In this document: positions 37,260 through 48,008 of the stretch, one piece after another | Layout of the letters: each line of letters opens with the position of its first letter | How positions within the stretch are numbered: the first letter of the stretch is position 1 | Assembly (NCBI GenBank): GCA_016124385.1 | Contig: WGNU01000006.1 | Coordinates: 372,001 to 436,000 of the forward strand | Direction of reading: 5' to 3' | Length of the DNA stretch: 64,000 bases | Source: Alphaproteobacteria bacterium | Lineage (GTDB): Bacteria > Pseudomonadota > Alphaproteobacteria > Micropepsales > Micropepsaceae | Program-made: the position numbers and the translations under genes | The notes under the pieces: generated by a model | The model's input: only the letters and a program-made list of their open reading frames with translations | Databases searched by the model: none | What the model was told of the DNA's origin: nothing

Positions 37260-37272
37260 GGCGGCGCTTGCG

Positions 37273-37581
37273 CTAGCCCTTCATGAGATTGATATCCTCA
37301 ACCGCGATGGTGCCGCGGTTGCGGAAATAGACGACGAGAATGGCGAGCCCGATCGCGGCCTCGGCGGCCGCGACGGTGAGGACAAGCAGCGCGAAGACCT
37401 GGCCGACGAGATCGCCCAGGAAGGCCGAGAACGCGACGAGATTGAGATTGACCGAGAGCAGGATCAGCTCGATCGACATCAAGATGATGATGACGTTCTT
37501 GCGGTTGAGGAAGATGCCGAAGACGCCGATCGTCAAGAGCGCCGCGGAAACGATGAGGTAGGGGCCAAGGCCGACTTCCAT
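37273..37581 (-). CDS. nuoK: NADH-quinone oxidoreductase subunit K
   Basis: 102 residues with three membrane helices. The two conserved glutamates of the proton path, in [14 protein letters not shown] and in [10 protein letters not shown], are present. It stands between nuoJ (five bases) and nuoL (thirteen bases). Confidence 0.96.
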   Translation of the reverse strand: MEVGLGPYLIVSAALLTIGVFGIFLNRKNVIIILMSIELILLSVNLNLVAFSAFLGDLVGQVFALLVLTVAAAEAAIGLAILVVYFRNRGTIAVEDINLMKG

Positions 37582-37586
37582 GGCGC

Positions 37587-38198
37587 TCAGGCCCCCTGCC
37601 CGGGCTTCACGTCGCGAAGCGTGACGGCCTCCGCCGGGTGACGGGCCACCTGTTCGTCGACGTTCTGCCGGCGCACGCCCGTGCGCTGGCGCAGCGTCAG
37701 GACAATCGCGCCGACCATCGCGAGCAGCAGCACGAGCCCCGCCAGTTGAAAGAGATAGACGTAATCAGTGTAGAGGATGCGGCCGAGCGCCTCGGTGTTG
37801 CTGATTTCGGCCGGAGGCGCCGCGAGCGCCGCGCGCTGGCCCTCCGCGCCCGGCGCGATCGCCCAGGCGCCGAGCACGACGATCAGCTCAACCATCAGAA
37901 CGAGGCCGATCACCGAGCCGATGGGGAGATATTGCAGGAAGCCTTGGCGCAGTTCGGTGAAGTCGATGTCGAGCATCATCACGACGAAGAGAAACAACAC
38001 CGCGACGGCGCCGACATAGACGATGACGAGGATGAGGGCGAGAAACTCCGCCCCCAGAAGAATGAAGAGGCCGGCCGCGTTGAAGAAGGCGAGGATCAGG
38101 AAGAGCACCGAGTGCACGGGATTGCGCGCGGCGATGACCATCAGCGCCGATGCGATCAGCACGCAGGAGAAAACCGAGAACGCCAGCGTCTGCAGCAA
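37587..38198 (-). CDS. nuoJ: NADH-quinone oxidoreductase subunit J
   Basis: 203 residues with five membrane helices. [15 protein letters not shown] and [17 protein letters not shown] are strongly conserved and include the pi-bulge helix of complex I. I chose a TTG start at 38198, four bases after GAGGGG, because it matches the family N-terminus (LQTLAF); a GTG at 38234 would add 12 residues without a ribosome binding site. Confidence 0.9.
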   Translation of the reverse strand: MLQTLAFSVFSCVLIASALMVIAARNPVHSVLFLILAFFNAAGLFILLGAEFLALILVIVYVGAVAVLFLFVVMMLDIDFTELRQGFLQYLPIGSVIGLVLMVELIVVLGAWAIAPGAEGQRAALAAPPAEISNTEALGRILYTDYVYLFQLAGLVLLLAMVGAIVLTLRQRTGVRRQNVDEQVARHPAEAVTLRDVKPGQGA

Positions 38199-38320
38199 TT
38201 TGCCCCTCGCTCGGCCGCCACTTGTCCCGCGCACCCCACGCCCCAGGCGGCGGCACGCACAAGCGGGACCGTCAGCCCCGAATCATCCGTCAGTCCCGAC
38301 CCTGTCGAATCCCGCACCTT

Positions 38321-38809
38321 CTATCGGTACGGGGCATCCAGTTCCAGGTTTTTCGCGATCTCGCGCTCCCACCGGTCGCCGTTCGCGAGCAGCTTCTCCT
38401 TGTCGTAGAGGAGCTCCTCGCGCGTTTCGGTGGCGAACTCGAAATTCGGTCCCTCGACAATCGCATCGACCGGGCAGGCCTCCTGGCAAAAGCCGCAATA
38501 GATGCATTTGACCATGTCGATGTCGTAGCGGGTGGTGCGCCTTGAGCCGTCGTCGCGCGGCTCGGCCTCGATGGTGATGGCCTGGGCGGGGCAAATCGCC
38601 TCGCAGAGCTTGCAGGCGATGCAGCGCTCCTCGCCATTGGGGTAACGGCGCAGTGCATGCTCGCCGCGGAAGCGCGGCGACAGCGGGCCCTTCTCGAAGG
38701 GATAGTTGATCGTGACCTTGGGCTTTGCCATGTAGCGCAGCGCCAGGAACATGCCCTTCCAGACATCCAGCAGGAGAAGGCCGCGCAAGCTTCGGTCGAT
38801 CACGCCCAT
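38321..38809 (-). CDS. nuoI: NADH-quinone oxidoreductase subunit I
   Basis: 162 residues carrying clusters N6a and N6b: Cys63, 66, 69, 73 ([12 protein letters not shown]) and Cys102, 105, 108, 112 ([12 protein letters not shown]). It links NuoB's N2 cluster to the chain from NADH. The ATG at 38809 ([10 protein letters not shown]) matches the family; an upstream start is less likely as it would overlap nuoH. The gap to nuoJ is 122 bases and shows no gene. Confidence 0.96.
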   Translation of the reverse strand: MGVIDRSLRGLLLLDVWKGMFLALRYMAKPKVTINYPFEKGPLSPRFRGEHALRRYPNGEERCIACKLCEAICPAQAITIEAEPRDDGSRRTTRYDIDMVKCIYCGFCQEACPVDAIVEGPNFEFATETREELLYDKEKLLANGDRWEREIAKNLELDAPYR

Positions 38810-38819
38810 CTGCGGCTCC

Positions 38820-39875
38820 CTATTGCGGAAAACTGTCGGTGGCGACGAGCCAACCGGCGGTGATGACAACCCATACCAGGGTCAGCGGCAGAAACACCTT
38901 CCAGCCGATGCGCATGAGCTGATCGTAGCGATAGCGCGGCACGAACGCCTTGGTGAGGCCGAAGATGAGGAACACCAGCCAGACCTTGAGGATGAACCAG
39001 AGGACGCCCGGCACCGCGTTCAGGGGCGCAACATCCAGCGGCGGCAGCCAGCCGCCGAGGAAGAGGATCGAGAACATCGCGCACATGAGGACGATGTTGG
39101 CGAGCTCGGCGATCATGAAGAGGAGATAGGGCGCGCTCGAATACTCGACCATGTAGCCCGCGACCAGCTCGCTTTCAGCTTCGGGCAGGTCAAAGGGCGG
39201 GCGGTTCGTTTCCGCGTGGGCGGAAATGAGGAAGACGATCGCCATCGGGAAGAGGAGCGAGAAGAGGTTCCAGCCGTGAAGCTCCTGCTGGCGGACGATC
39301 TCGGAGAGATTGAGCGAGCCCGCCCAGAGCAGCACGGTGATCAGCACGAAGCCGATCGAGACCTCGTAGGAGACCATCTGCGCGGCCGTGCGCAGCGCCC
39401 CCAGGAACGGGTACTTCGAGTTCGAGGCCCAGCCGCCCATGATGATGCCGTAGACGCCGAGCGAGGAGATCGCAAAGAGGAAGAGGATGCCGACATTGAC
39501 GTCGGCGATCACCCAGCCATCCGCCATCGGGATCACGGCCCAGGCCGTCAGCGCGAGCGTGAAGGCGATGTGCGGGGCAAGGAAGAAGACGACCTTGTTC
39601 GCACCCGAGGGGACGACGATCTCCTTGAACATGAACTTGAAGAGATCGGCGAAGGATTGGAGGAGGCCGAAGGGCCCCACGACATTCGGGCCCCGGCGCA
39701 GCTGCACCGCCGCCCAGATCTTGCGGTCGAAATACATGAAGAAGGCAAGGTTCAGGAGCAGCACCAGAACGACGGCGAGGATCGAGGTCGCCTGGCCCAG
39801 CGCCCAGGCGAGCTCGGGCAGCGGCTGATCGCTCACGCCGCTGATGATCCAGTTCCAGAAATCGATCGAGAACAT
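38820..39875 (-). CDS. nuoH: NADH-quinone oxidoreductase subunit H
   Basis: 351 residues with eight membrane helices, forming the quinone chamber with NuoB and Nuo[21 protein letters not shown] and [20 protein letters not shown] are the conserved loops. The ATG at 39875 starts the first helix. Followed by nuoI after ten bases. Confidence 0.96.
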   Translation of the reverse strand: MFSIDFWNWIISGVSDQPLPELAWALGQATSILAVVLVLLLNLAFFMYFDRKIWAAVQLRRGPNVVGPFGLLQSFADLFKFMFKEIVVPSGANKVVFFLAPHIAFTLALTAWAVIPMADGWVIADVNVGILFLFAISSLGVYGIIMGGWASNSKYPFLGALRTAAQMVSYEVSIGFVLITVLLWAGSLNLSEIVRQQELHGWNLFSLLFPMAIVFLISAHAETNRPPFDLPEAESELVAGYMVEYSSAPYLLFMIAELANIVLMCAMFSILFLGGWLPPLDVAPLNAVPGVLWFILKVWLVFLIFGLTKAFVPRYRYDQLMRIGWKVFLPLTLVWVVITAGWLVATDSFPQ

Positions 39876-39883
39876 CGCCGCCC

Positions 39884-42007
39884 CTATTCCGCCGCCGCCT
39901 TGAGCCCGCCGCCCAAATGGAGGCGGCTGCACTCGGCCATGGTCGCGCTCGCACGCGCGATCGGATTCGTCAAATAGAAATCGGCGATCGCATCGGTGAG
40001 CTTCTGGCCGCCGTCGATCGGCCCTGCGGCGCCGATCTCGCGCCAGAGCGCGGCATCGGGCGCGGGCGTTTCGGGCGCCTTGTCGAGCACGGCGACGTGC
40101 GGCACCTCGAGCACCAGCTTCTTCCTGAGCGCGATCAGGTCGTCATAGGGCAGCCGCTTGCCGAGCACGTCAGAGAGCGCGCGCAGGATCGCCCAATCCT
40201 CCTTCGCCTCGCCCGGCGGGAAGACGGCGCGGTTGGCGCGCTGGGCGCGTCCTTCCGTGTTCATGTAGATGCCCGATTGCTCGGTATAGGCCGCGCCCGG
40301 CAGGATCACGTCCGCGCGCTCCGCGCCCCGGTCGCCGTGGCTGCCCTGATAGACGACGAAGGCGTTGCCCATCAGCGCCATGTCGATCTCATCGACGCCC
40401 AAGAGATAGACGAAATCGATCGCGTGCTCGCCGATGCCCTGGACGATGCCGAAGATGTCGCGGCCGCTCTCGGCCGGCAGGAACCCCAGATCGAGCGCGC
40501 CGACGCGGGCCGCCGCCGTGTGAAGCACGTTGAAGCCGTTCCAGCCACCCTCGCCGCCCGGGCCGATCATGCCGGTCTCGCCGCCAAGCGTGACGGCGGC
40601 TTTCAGGATCGCCGCGCCGTCGCCGCGCGTGAGCGCGCCCATGCCGAGGATGAGCGCGGGGCGCTTGGCATCTTTGAGGATGCGCGCGAACTCGCTGCCC
40701 GAAGATTTCCTAAGGATCGCCGGATCATCGCCCAATTCCATCACCGGATAGGTGAGGTCGGCGGGTGCGCCCAGCCGCAGGATCTTCGCGTCGTGTTTCA
40801 GCCACGCCTTGCGCAGCCGCGCGTTCAGGACCGGCGCCTCGGTGCGCGGATTGCACCCGATGAGGAGGATCGCGTCCGCATCCTCGATATCGCCGAGGCG
40901 CGTGTTGAAGAGATAGCCCTCGCGCGGGCCAAGGCCGATCGCGGCGCCGTCCTGGCGGCAATCGAGGTTCGGCACGCCCAGCGCCACCATCAGATCCTTC
41001 AGCGCCATCACGGCTTCCATGGGCGCGAGATCCCCGACGAGCGCGGCCATGCGCTCGGGTTTCGTTGCCCTCACTTTCGCGGCGATGGCGGCGAACGCCT
41101 CGCCCCAGGAGGCTTTCGCGAGCTTGCCGTTCTTGCGCACATAGGGCGTGTCCAGCCGCTGGCGGCGCAGGCCATCCCAGATGAAGCGGGATTTGTCGGA
41201 GATCCACTCCTCGTTCACGTCATCGTGGTTGCGCGGCAGGATGCGCATCACCTCGCGGCCGCGCGCATCGACCCGGATGTTGGAGCCGAGCGCGTCCATG
41301 ACATCGATCGTCTCGGTCTTGCGCAATTCCCAGGGGCGCGCGGTGAACGCGTAAGGCTTCGAGGTCAGCGCGCCGACGGGGCACAGATCGATCACGTTGC
41401 CGGAGAGCTCGGACGCCATCGCGTGCTCGAGATAGGTCGTGATCTCCATGTCCTCGCCGCGGCCGATGGCGCCCAGCTCATCGACGCCGGCGACCTCGGC
41501 CGCGAATCGGATGCAGCGCGTGCAGTGGATGCAGCGCGTCATGATCGTTTTGATGAGCGGGCCCAGATATTTGTCGGGCACGGCTCGCTTGTTCTCCGAG
41601 AAGCGCGAATGGTCCATGCCATAGGCCATGGCCTGGTCCTGCAGATCGCACTCGCCGCCCTGGTCGCAGATCGGGCAATCGAGTGGGTGATTGAGGAGCA
41701 GGAACTCCATCACGCCCTCGCGAGCCTTCTTCACAATCGCGGAGTTGGTGACGAGCTCGTGGAGGGGCTGGCCCTCCTTCACGGGCGGCAGATCGCGCAG
41801 CTGCTGCGCGCAGGAGGCGACGGGCTTGGGGCCCGGCCGGCCGCCCATCTTCACCTCGATCAGGCACATGCGGCAATTGCCCGCGATCGACAGGCGCTCG
41901 TGATAGCAAAAGCGCGGGATCTCCTTTCCCACCGCCTCGCAGGCCTGGAGCATGGTGAGCGTCGGATCGAGATCGTGCTCGACGCCGTCGATGAGGATCT
42001 TGGTCAT
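39884..42007 (-). CDS. nuoG: NADH-quinone oxidoreductase subunit G
   Basis: 707 residues. The N-terminal 2Fe-2S domain (N1b) has [16 protein letters not shown] with Cys at about 34, 45 and 48; further clusters N4 and N5 follow in [18 protein letters not shown] and [12 protein letters not shown]; the rest is a molybdopterin-oxidoreductase-like domain that has lost its cofactor. It carries electrons from NuoF towards NuoI. Start at 42007 has the family sequence MTKILIDG. Confidence 0.96.
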   Translation of the reverse strand: MTKILIDGVEHDLDPTLTMLQACEAVGKEIPRFCYHERLSIAGNCRMCLIEVKMGGRPGPKPVASCAQQLRDLPPVKEGQPLHELVTNSAIVKKAREGVMEFLLLNHPLDCPICDQGGECDLQDQAMAYGMDHSRFSENKRAVPDKYLGPLIKTIMTRCIHCTRCIRFAAEVAGVDELGAIGRGEDMEITTYLEHAMASELSGNVIDLCPVGALTSKPYAFTARPWELRKTETIDVMDALGSNIRVDARGREVMRILPRNHDDVNEEWISDKSRFIWDGLRRQRLDTPYVRKNGKLAKASWGEAFAAIAAKVRATKPERMAALVGDLAPMEAVMALKDLMVALGVPNLDCRQDGAAIGLGPREGYLFNTRLGDIEDADAILLIGCNPRTEAPVLNARLRKAWLKHDAKILRLGAPADLTYPVMELGDDPAILRKSSGSEFARILKDAKRPALILGMGALTRGDGAAILKAAVTLGGETGMIGPGGEGGWNGFNVLHTAAARVGALDLGFLPAESGRDIFGIVQGIGEHAIDFVYLLGVDEIDMALMGNAFVVYQGSHGDRGAERADVILPGAAYTEQSGIYMNTEGRAQRANRAVFPPGEAKEDWAILRALSDVLGKRLPYDDLIALRKKLVLEVPHVAVLDKAPETPAPDAALWREIGAAGPIDGGQKLTDAIADFYLTNPIARASATMAECSRLHLGGGLKAAAE

Positions 42008-42041
42008 GCCGCCCTTTCGCGCTGGCCGGTGCCACTCACGC

Positions 42042-42344
42042 TCATTGCTGCGAGGTGGCCCACAAAACGACGTAGTAGCCGATTAGCGCCTGGAACGCGG
42101 CCGAGATGGCGAAAACCAACGGCGGCTTGATGAAGGCCCATACCGACGATCCTGCTTCGCCCATCTTCGCGGCCATGCCGGAGCGGCGCGCCTCCTCGGC
42201 CTTGCGCCTTGCCGCCGCCGCGTCGCCCCACAGCGAGAACAATCCCCAGACCGGGCCGATCACCGGCACGCCGAAATAGCCGAGCCATTCGCCGACGCTC
42301 GTGTCCGCCTGGTTCTTCTGCTTCTGACGCTCTCCCTCCGCCAT
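42042..42344 (-). CDS. Unknown small membrane protein inside the nuo operon
   Basis: 100 residues. Two hydrophobic segments (about 20-40, with [19 protein letters not shown], and about 72-95) flank a charged linker rich in Ala, Arg and Glu. The start is preceded by GGGAGG at good distance. It lies between nuoF and nuoG, on the same strand, with gaps of about 30 bases on each side, so it is almost surely co-transcribed with complex I. It does not match any core Nuo subunit. A role in complex I assembly or as a supernumerary subunit is inference only. Confidence 0.75.
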   Translation of the reverse strand: MAEGERQKQKNQADTSVGEWLGYFGVPVIGPVWGLFSLWGDAAAARRKAEEARRSGMAAKMGEAGSSVWAFIKPPLVFAISAAFQALIGYYVVLWATSQQ

Positions 42345-42374
42345 GTCGCTCCCTCCCCCTTGCCATGGTCGGCC

Positions 42375-43667
42375 CTACTCCGCAGCCTGCGGCCGCGCGC
42401 GGGCCATTTTTCGATCCATGATGCGCCGTTCGACCTCGCCGCGGAAATGCCGGAAGAGGCCCTGGATGGGCCAGGCCGCCGCGTCGCCGAGCGCGCAGAT
42501 CGTGTGGCCTTCGACCTGTTTCGTGACTTCAAGGAGGAGATCGATCTCCTCCACATCCGCTTCGCCGCGCGCCATGCGCGTCATCACGCGCCACATCCAG
42601 CCGGTGCCTTCGCGGCAGGGCGTGCACTGGCCGCAGCTCTCGTGCTTGTAGAAATACGAAAGCCGGGCGATCGCGCGCACGATGTCGGTCGATTTGTCCA
42701 TGACGATGACGGCCGCGGTGCCGAGGCCGGATTTGACGTCGCGCAGGCTGTCGAAATCCATCAGCACCGTGTCGCAGATGTCCTTCGGGATCAGCGGCAC
42801 GGACGAGCCACCCGGGATCACCGCCAGGAGATTGTCCCAGCCGCCGCGCACGCCGCCCGCGTGCTTCTCGATGAGTTCCTTCAAGGGAAGGCCCATCTCC
42901 TCCTCGACGTTGCAGGGCCGCTCCACGTGGCCGGAAATGCAGAAGACCTTGGTGCCGGTGTTGCCGGGGCGGCCGAGCCCCGCGAACCACTCCCCGCCAC
43001 GGCGCAGGATGGTCGGCGCGACGGCGATCGATTCGACGTTGTTGACGGTCGTCGGGCAGCCATAGAGGCCGACATTCGCCGGGAACGGGGGCTTCAGGCG
43101 CGGCATGCCCTTCTTGCCCTCGAGGCTTTCGATGAGCGCCGTCTCCTCGCCGCAGATATAGGCGCCGGCGCCGTGATGGACCACGATATCAAAGTCATAG
43201 CCGTGGACGTTGTTCTTGCCGATGAGCTTGGCCTCGTAGGCCTCGTCCACCGCGCGCTGGAGCGCCTCGCGCTCGCGGATGAACTCGCCGCGCACATAGA
43301 TAAAGGCCGCGATCGCGCCCATCGCGAAGCCGGCGACAAGGCAGCCCTCGACCAGCTTGTGCGGATCGTGGCGCAAGATGTCGCGATCCTTGCAGGTTCC
43401 GGGCTCGGACTCGTCGGCGTTGACGACGAGATAGGTCGGGCGGCCGTCGGACTGCTTGGGCATGAACGACCATTTGAGGCCGGTCGGGAAGCCCGCGCCG
43501 CCCCGGCCGCGCAGCCCCGATTTCTTCATCTCATCGATGATGCCGTCGCGGCCTTTGGCGAGAATGGCCTTCGTTCCGTCCCAGTCGCCGCGCGCGCGGG
43601 CGCCCTTGAGGCCCGGGTCCTTGAGGCCATAGAGGTTCGTGAAGATGCGGTCCTTGTCGGCGAGCAT
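42375..43667 (-). CDS. nuoF: NADH-quinone oxidoreductase subunit F
   Basis: 430 residues, the NADH- and FMN-binding subunit with cluster N3. The FMN/NADH site [16 protein letters not shown] is near residue 50, and [15 protein letters not shown] near residue 350 holds three of the four cluster ligands. Starts one base after the nuoE stop. Confidence 0.97.
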   Translation of the reverse strand: MLADKDRIFTNLYGLKDPGLKGARARGDWDGTKAILAKGRDGIIDEMKKSGLRGRGGAGFPTGLKWSFMPKQSDGRPTYLVVNADESEPGTCKDRDILRHDPHKLVEGCLVAGFAMGAIAAFIYVRGEFIREREALQRAVDEAYEAKLIGKNNVHGYDFDIVVHHGAGAYICGEETALIESLEGKKGMPRLKPPFPANVGLYGCPTTVNNVESIAVAPTILRRGGEWFAGLGRPGNTGTKVFCISGHVERPCNVEEEMGLPLKELIEKHAGGVRGGWDNLLAVIPGGSSVPLIPKDICDTVLMDFDSLRDVKSGLGTAAVIVMDKSTDIVRAIARLSYFYKHESCGQCTPCREGTGWMWRVMTRMARGEADVEEIDLLLEVTKQVEGHTICALGDAAAWPIQGLFRHFRGEVERRIMDRKMARARPQAAE

Positions 43668-43668
43668 G

Positions 43669-44274
43669 TCAGGCCTTCACCTCTTTGAGCGTCGTCGGGC
43701 CGCCGCGCGGTTCGGAGGAATGCCGGCCGATCTGCGAGCCGGGCTTGGGCGCCTTGCCGCTCTTCAAATCCGCCAACAGTTTCTCGGTCGAGGCAGCGTC
43801 CAGATCTTCATAATAGTCCGAGCCGATCTGAAGCATCGGCGCGTTGACGCACGCGCCCAGGCACTCGACTTCCATCCAGGACCAGAGGCCCTCGCCATAG
43901 ACAGTGTGGGGCTTGGGCCCGATCATCTTCTTGCAGGCGGCGACGACGTCGTCCGAGCCGCGCAGCATGCAGGGCGTGGTCGTGCAGACCTGAACGAGAT
44001 GCCTGCCCACGGGCGCCAAGTTGAACATCGTATAGAAGGTCGCGATCTCGTAGACGCGGATATAGGAGAGGCCGAGCATCTCGCCGATCACGCGGAGCAT
44101 CGGCTCGGTCACGTAGCCCCCCTGCTGTTCCTGCGCGCGCCAGATGATCGGCACGATCGCGGAGGCCTGCCTTCCGGCCGGGTATTTCGCGATCTGCTGT
44201 TTCGCCCAGGCGAGGTTCTCGGGGGTGAAGGCGAAGGAGGCGGGCTGCTCCGCGGCCAGACGGCGGGCGCTCAT
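43669..44274 (-). CDS. nuoE: NADH-quinone oxidoreductase subunit E
   Basis: 201 residues, thioredoxin-like subunit with the 2Fe-2S cluster N1a. [14 protein letters not shown] and [14 protein letters not shown] hold the four cysteines. Its ATG overlaps the nuoD stop. The C-terminal tail is basic and probably disordered. Confidence 0.96.
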   Translation of the reverse strand: MSARRLAAEQPASFAFTPENLAWAKQQIAKYPAGRQASAIVPIIWRAQEQQGGYVTEPMLRVIGEMLGLSYIRVYEIATFYTMFNLAPVGRHLVQVCTTTPCMLRGSDDVVAACKKMIGPKPHTVYGEGLWSWMEVECLGACVNAPMLQIGSDYYEDLDAASTEKLLADLKSGKAPKPGSQIGRHSSEPRGGPTTLKEVKA

Positions 44275-45461
44275 CGATCGACCTCCCCGAAGACGATGTC
44301 GAGCGAGCCCAAAATCGCAGAAAGATCCGCCAACATGTGACCCTTGCAGAGAAAATCCATCGCCTGGAGATGGGCAAAGCCCGGCGCGCGCAGCTTGCAG
44401 CGATAGGGCTTGTTGGTGCCATCGGAGACGAGATAGACGCCGAATTCGCCCTTGGGCGCCTCGACCGCCGCGTACACCTCACCCGCCGGCACGTGATAGC
44501 CTTCGGTATAGAGCTTGAAGTGATGGATGAGCGCTTCCATCGAGCGCTTCATCTCAGCGCGCTTGGGAGGCACGATCTTGTTGTCGGTCGCAGAGACCGG
44601 CCCTTGCGGCATCTTTTCAATGCATTGGCGCATGATGCTCGTCGATTGCCGCATCTCTTCCATGCGGATGAGATAGCGGTCGTAGCAATCGCCGTTCTTG
44701 CCGACCGGGATCTGGAAATCGAGGTCGGAATAGCACTCGTAGGGCTGCGAGCGGCGCAGGTCCCAGGCGAGCCCCGAGCCGCGCACCATCACGCCCGAGA
44801 AGCCCCAGGCGAGCGCGTCCTCGGCCGAGACGATGCCGATATCGACGTTGCGCTGCTTGAAGATGCGGCTGCCGGTGAGGAGGTCGTCGATATCGTCGAG
44901 CACCTTGGGGAAGGTCTCGGTGAAGGTGTGGATGTCCGCCAGCAATTGCGGCGTCAAATCCTGGTGGACGCCGCCGGGGCGGAAATAGGCCGCGTGCATG
45001 CGGCTGCCGCTGGCGCGCTCGTAGAAGATCATCAGCTTCTCGCGCTCCTCGAACCCCCACAGCGGGGGCGTGAGGGCGCCGACGTCGAGGGCCTGCGTCG
45101 TCACGTTGAGGAGGTGATTGAGGAGGCGGCCGATCTCGCTGTAGAGCACGCGGATATATTGCCCGCGCGGCGGCACCTGAAGGCCGAGCAGCCGCTCCAC
45201 CGCGAGGGCGTAGGCGTGCTCCTGGTTCATGGGCGCGACGTAATCCAGCCGGTCGAAATACGGCACCGCCTGGAGATAGGTCTTCTGCTCGATCAGCTTT
45301 TCCGTGCCGCGATGAAGGAAGCCGATATGCGGATCCACGCGGTCGACGATCTCGCCGTCGAGGTCGAGGACCAGACGCAACACGCCGTGGGCGGCGGGAT
45401 GCTGCGGCCCGAAATTGATCTGGAACTTGTTGTCTTCCGGTTTTTGCTGCGCGTCTGCCAT
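44271..45461 (-). CDS. nuoD: NADH-quinone oxidoreductase subunit D
   Basis: 396 residues, the 49-kDa-type subunit of the quinone site, related to the large subunit of NiFe hydrogenases. [17 protein letters not shown] near the N-terminus contains the quinone-binding histidine; the C-terminal FGEVDR is the family end. Separate from nuoC, as in most alphaproteobacteria. Confidence 0.97.
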   Translation of the reverse strand: MADAQQKPEDNKFQINFGPQHPAAHGVLRLVLDLDGEIVDRVDPHIGFLHRGTEKLIEQKTYLQAVPYFDRLDYVAPMNQEHAYALAVERLLGLQVPPRGQYIRVLYSEIGRLLNHLLNVTTQALDVGALTPPLWGFEEREKLMIFYERASGSRMHAAYFRPGGVHQDLTPQLLADIHTFTETFPKVLDDIDDLLTGSRIFKQRNVDIGIVSAEDALAWGFSGVMVRGSGLAWDLRRSQPYECYSDLDFQIPVGKNGDCYDRYLIRMEEMRQSTSIMRQCIEKMPQGPVSATDNKIVPPKRAEMKRSMEALIHHFKLYTEGYHVPAGEVYAAVEAPKGEFGVYLVSDGTNKPYRCKLRAPGFAHLQAMDFLCKGHMLADLSAILGSLDIVFGEVDR

Positions 45462-45476
45462 GGGCCTCTTGATCCT

Positions 45477-46094
45477 CTAGCCGCCGGCTTTCTCATCGCC
45501 CGGGAGCACGTATTGCGCGCCTTCCCACGGGCTCATGAAATCGAAGGTGCGAAATTCCTGGGTGAGCTTGACGGGCTCGTAGACGACGCGCTTCTGCGCG
45601 TCGTCGTAGCGCAGCTCGACGAAGCCGGTCAGCGGGAAATCCTTGCGCAGCGGATGGCCGGAAAAGCCGTAATCGGTGAGGATGCGGCGCAGATCGGGGT
45701 GATTGGAAAAGAGGATCCCGAACAGGTCGAACGCCTCGCGCTCGTACCAATTGGCGGCGGGAAAGAGTTCAACGACGCTCGGCACGGGCGTGGTCTCATC
45801 CGTCTCGATCTTCACGCGAATGCGCTGGTTCTGATGCAGCGACAGCAAATGATAGACGACGTCGAAGCGCTTGGCCCGGGCTGGATAATCCGCGCCCGCG
45901 ATGTCGATCAGCACGGCAAACTGGCACAGCGAATCATCGCGCAGGAACCGCAGCACCTGGGCGATATCCTGCGCGCGCGCCTTCAGCGTCAGCTCGCCAT
46001 AGGAAACGCTCTCTCCCGTGATGGAGCGGTCGAGCGCGCCGGCGATGTGGCCGGCCAAGTCCTTCAGGTTCTCGTCGCGTTCGTCGTCTGCCAA
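45477..46094 (-). CDS. nuoC: NADH-quinone oxidoreductase subunit C
   Basis: 205 residues, the 30-kDa-type subunit. [29 protein letters not shown] is the family signature, with the rest of the alpha/beta domain before it. The likely start is TTG at 46094, 12 bases past the nuoB stop; no ATG exists between the nuoB stop and the conserved domain. The ribosome binding site is weak. Confidence 0.9.
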   Translation of the reverse strand: MADDERDENLKDLAGHIAGALDRSITGESVSYGELTLKARAQDIAQVLRFLRDDSLCQFAVLIDIAGADYPARAKRFDVVYHLLSLHQNQRIRVKIETDETTPVPSVVELFPAANWYEREAFDLFGILFSNHPDLRRILTDYGFSGHPLRKDFPLTGFVELRYDDAQKRVVYEPVKLTQEFRTFDFMSPWEGAQYVLPGDEKAGG

Positions 46095-46105
46095 GGGGTT
46101 CTCGT

Positions 46106-46678
46106 CTAGCGTTCGATCGTTCCGGTGCGGCGAATTTTCTTCTGCAGCTGCAAGATGCCGTACATCAGCGCCTCGGCCGAGGGCGGGCAGCCGGGAACGT
46201 AGATGTCGACCGGCACGATGCGGTCGCAGCCGCGCACCACCGAATAGGAATAGTGATAATAGCCGCCGCCGTTGGCGCACGAGCCCATGGAGATCACATA
46301 GCGCGGCTCGGGCATCTGGTCGTAGACCTTGCGGAGCGGCGGCGCCATCTTGTTGCAGAGCGTGCCGGCGACGATCATCACATCGGATTGACGTGGGCTC
46401 GCGCGCGGCGCGACGCCAAAGCGCTCGAGGTCATAGCGCGGCATGTTGACCTGCATCATCTCAACGCCGCAGCAGGCGAGCCCGAACGTCATCCACATCA
46501 ACGAGCCGGTGCGCGACCAGTTGATGAGGTCGTCGGCCGCGGCCAGCAGGAAACCGCGATTGGACAATTCGCCGTCCATCGCCTCGAACATCAACGCATC
46601 GGACGCAGTGGCCGTGCGCGCGCCCTCGACGCCCGCGCGCGCCGCGGCGCCGGCCGGCATCCTGTCGCCTATTCCCAT
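46106..46678 (-). CDS. nuoB: NADH-quinone oxidoreductase subunit B
   Basis: 190 residues, the PSST-type subunit holding cluster N2, the electron donor to quinone. The ligands are Cys69 and Cys70 ([10 protein letters not shown]), a Cys in GSCANGGG and one in [10 protein letters not shown]. The ATG at 46678 has AGGGG seven bases upstream and overlaps the nuoA stop by ten bases; a second ATG at 46660 is possible. Confidence 0.95.
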   Translation of the reverse strand: MGIGDRMPAGAAARAGVEGARTATASDALMFEAMDGELSNRGFLLAAADDLINWSRTGSLMWMTFGLACCGVEMMQVNMPRYDLERFGVAPRASPRQSDVMIVAGTLCNKMAPPLRKVYDQMPEPRYVISMGSCANGGGYYHYSYSVVRGCDRIVPVDIYVPGCPPSAEALMYGILQLQKKIRRTGTIER

Positions 46679-47034
46679 TCGAGCGCCCCTTTGCGCCATT
46701 CGTAGATGAAGCCGATCGTCAGCACGCCGAGGAAGAGCATCATCGACCAGAAGCCGGCCAGACCCAGATCGCCCAGCGTGATCGCCCAGGGAAAGAGGAA
46801 GGCGACTTCGAGATCGAAGATGATGAAAAGGATCGAAACCAGGTAGAAGCGCACGTCGAACTTGCCGCGCGCATCGTCGAACGCGTTGAAGCCGCATTCA
46901 TAGGCCGAGAGCTTTTCCGTGTCCGGGTCGGACGGCGCGACGAAGAACGGCACCGCCACCAGGAGCACGCCGAAGACTGCCGCGATCGCGATGAAGAGCA
47001 CGATCGGCAGATATTCGAGCAGAAACGCATCCAT
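46669..47034 (-). CDS. nuoA: NADH-quinone oxidoreductase subunit A
   Basis: 121 residues with three membrane helices. The conserved loop [19 protein letters not shown] contains the cysteine that marks the quinone entry site, and [11 protein letters not shown] is diagnostic. The start at 47034 begins the first helix. It is the first gene of the nuo operon. Confidence 0.96.
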   Translation of the reverse strand: MDAFLLEYLPIVLFIAIAAVFGVLLVAVPFFVAPSDPDTEKLSAYECGFNAFDDARGKFDVRFYLVSILFIIFDLEVAFLFPWAITLGDLGLAGFWSMMLFLGVLTIGFIYEWRKGALEWE

Positions 47035-47167
47035 GCGCTCGATCCTTCCACGGTTGGATTTCGCACATCCAAGGAGGGCTCGCCCGCGTCGCGGCTTCGC
47101 GCTTCTTGCCGTGCGGGCGCGTTCGTTGTCGCTGCGACTCGCAGCGGACGCCCCCGTTTCGCGGCGC

Positions 47168-47195
47168 AGTATACTGGCGGCCCAACGGCATGCAA
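47168..47195 (-). promoter_or_regulatory. Predicted nuo operon promoter with direct repeats
   Basis: Minus strand TTGCAT (47190-47195), 16-base spacer, TATACT (47168-47173). The start would lie near 47161, leaving a leader of about 127 bases. The 12-base direct repeat AACGGCATGCAA (47184-47195) / AACGGCATACAA (47216-47227), 32 bases apart, overlaps and precedes the -35, as an activator site would. A hairpin TTGGAT-7-ATCCAA (47054-47072) lies in the leader. No gene is seen in 47035-47264. Confidence 0.5.
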
Positions 47196-47264
47196 TTTGA
47201 TATGCGGCGGTCCGCAACGGCATACAACCGCAGGGGAGACCGGGACACATCGCCCGGGCCGTGC

Positions 47265-47711
47265 CTAGGCCCCCTTGGGCCGCGTCGCCTCGGCAAAGGC
47301 GGTGCCGATTGCCTTGCCGGTGAGGAAGTCGAGGAGCAGTCCGGTGTCGAGCGCCTCGAAGACTTCGGTGATGCCGGCCGGGCCCGAGCGGGCAAAGAGC
47401 GTGTATTCGTTTTCGTAGGGCTTGCCCGCGGCCTTGGAGAACGCGCGATAGATGAAGCGGACCGCGCTCACGCGATCATCGCCCGCCTCGTCCAGGATCT
47501 CGACCGAACAATCGGGGCGGTAGTGCTCCGTCCAGACGGCCGTGTTGAAGGCGATGACGGCCTCGCGCCCCCTCATCGGCCGCGCGAACGGGAGGGAGGC
47601 CGAGAGCGACCATTCGATCGACGGCGCGTAGAGCGCGGCCATCGCATGGACATCGCCAAAGGCGGTCACGAGCTTTCCGGCGGGCGTTAGGGCGGGTGTT
47701 TTGGCGCTCAT
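47265..47711 (-). CDS. NTF2-like (SnoaL-type) protein
   Basis: 148 residues of the cone-shaped NTF2-like fold: an N-terminal helix ([25 protein letters not shown]), then [16 protein letters not shown] and beta strands with [14 protein letters not shown]. Members bind small hydrophobic molecules or catalyse isomerisations; the function here cannot be told. It lies between the nuo promoter and tRNA-Asp, alone on the minus strand. Confidence 0.7.
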   Translation of the reverse strand: MSAKTPALTPAGKLVTAFGDVHAMAALYAPSIEWSLSASLPFARPMRGREAVIAFNTAVWTEHYRPDCSVEILDEAGDDRVSAVRFIYRAFSKAAGKPYENEYTLFARSGPAGITEVFEALDTGLLLDFLTGKAIGTAFAEATRPKGA

Positions 47712-47773
47712 CGGGGTCGCTCCGCCGATGCCCCTTGAAGCGCTTGGGACTTGTTGTCGGATCGGGATCGAAA

Positions 47774-47850
47774 TGGCGGGAGCGACGGGGCTCGAACCCG
47801 CGACCTCCGGCGTGACAGGCCGGCACTCTAACCAACTGAGCTACGCCCCC
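47774..47850 (-). tRNA. tRNA-Asp (GTC)
   Basis: A 77-base cloverleaf on the minus strand. The acceptor stem GGGGGCG pairs with CGCTCCC, the discriminator is G, and CCA is encoded. The anticodon loop CTGTCAC holds GTC; the T-loop reads TTCGAGC. All arms pair. Confidence 0.95.
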
Positions 47851-47868
47851 GCGGGCGACGAGGGCGAC

Positions 47869-47897
47869 GGTGTAAGGCGGCCCTCCGCCCAAGTCAA
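47869..47897 (-). promoter_or_regulatory. Promoter of tRNA-Asp
   Basis: Minus strand TTGACT (47892-47897), 17-base spacer, TACACC (47869-47874). The expected start falls about 12 bases before the tRNA. Confidence 0.6.
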
Positions 47898-48008
47898 GGA
47901 ATGGGCCGGGAGCGCACGGAACCAGCGGGTCTAGCGGTTCCGGCCGCTGGCCTCATCGCCCTCTTCTGGTAGGAAACGGGCGCACCGTCCGCGCCTCGGA
48001 GATTCCCC

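Noticed and set aside
39917-42130. A 737-codon open frame on the plus strand, antisense to nuoG
   Set aside because: It is a mirror of nuoG caused by high GC in third positions. Its translation is rich in Arg, Ala, Asp and His without domains, while nuoG on the other strand has all its cluster motifs.
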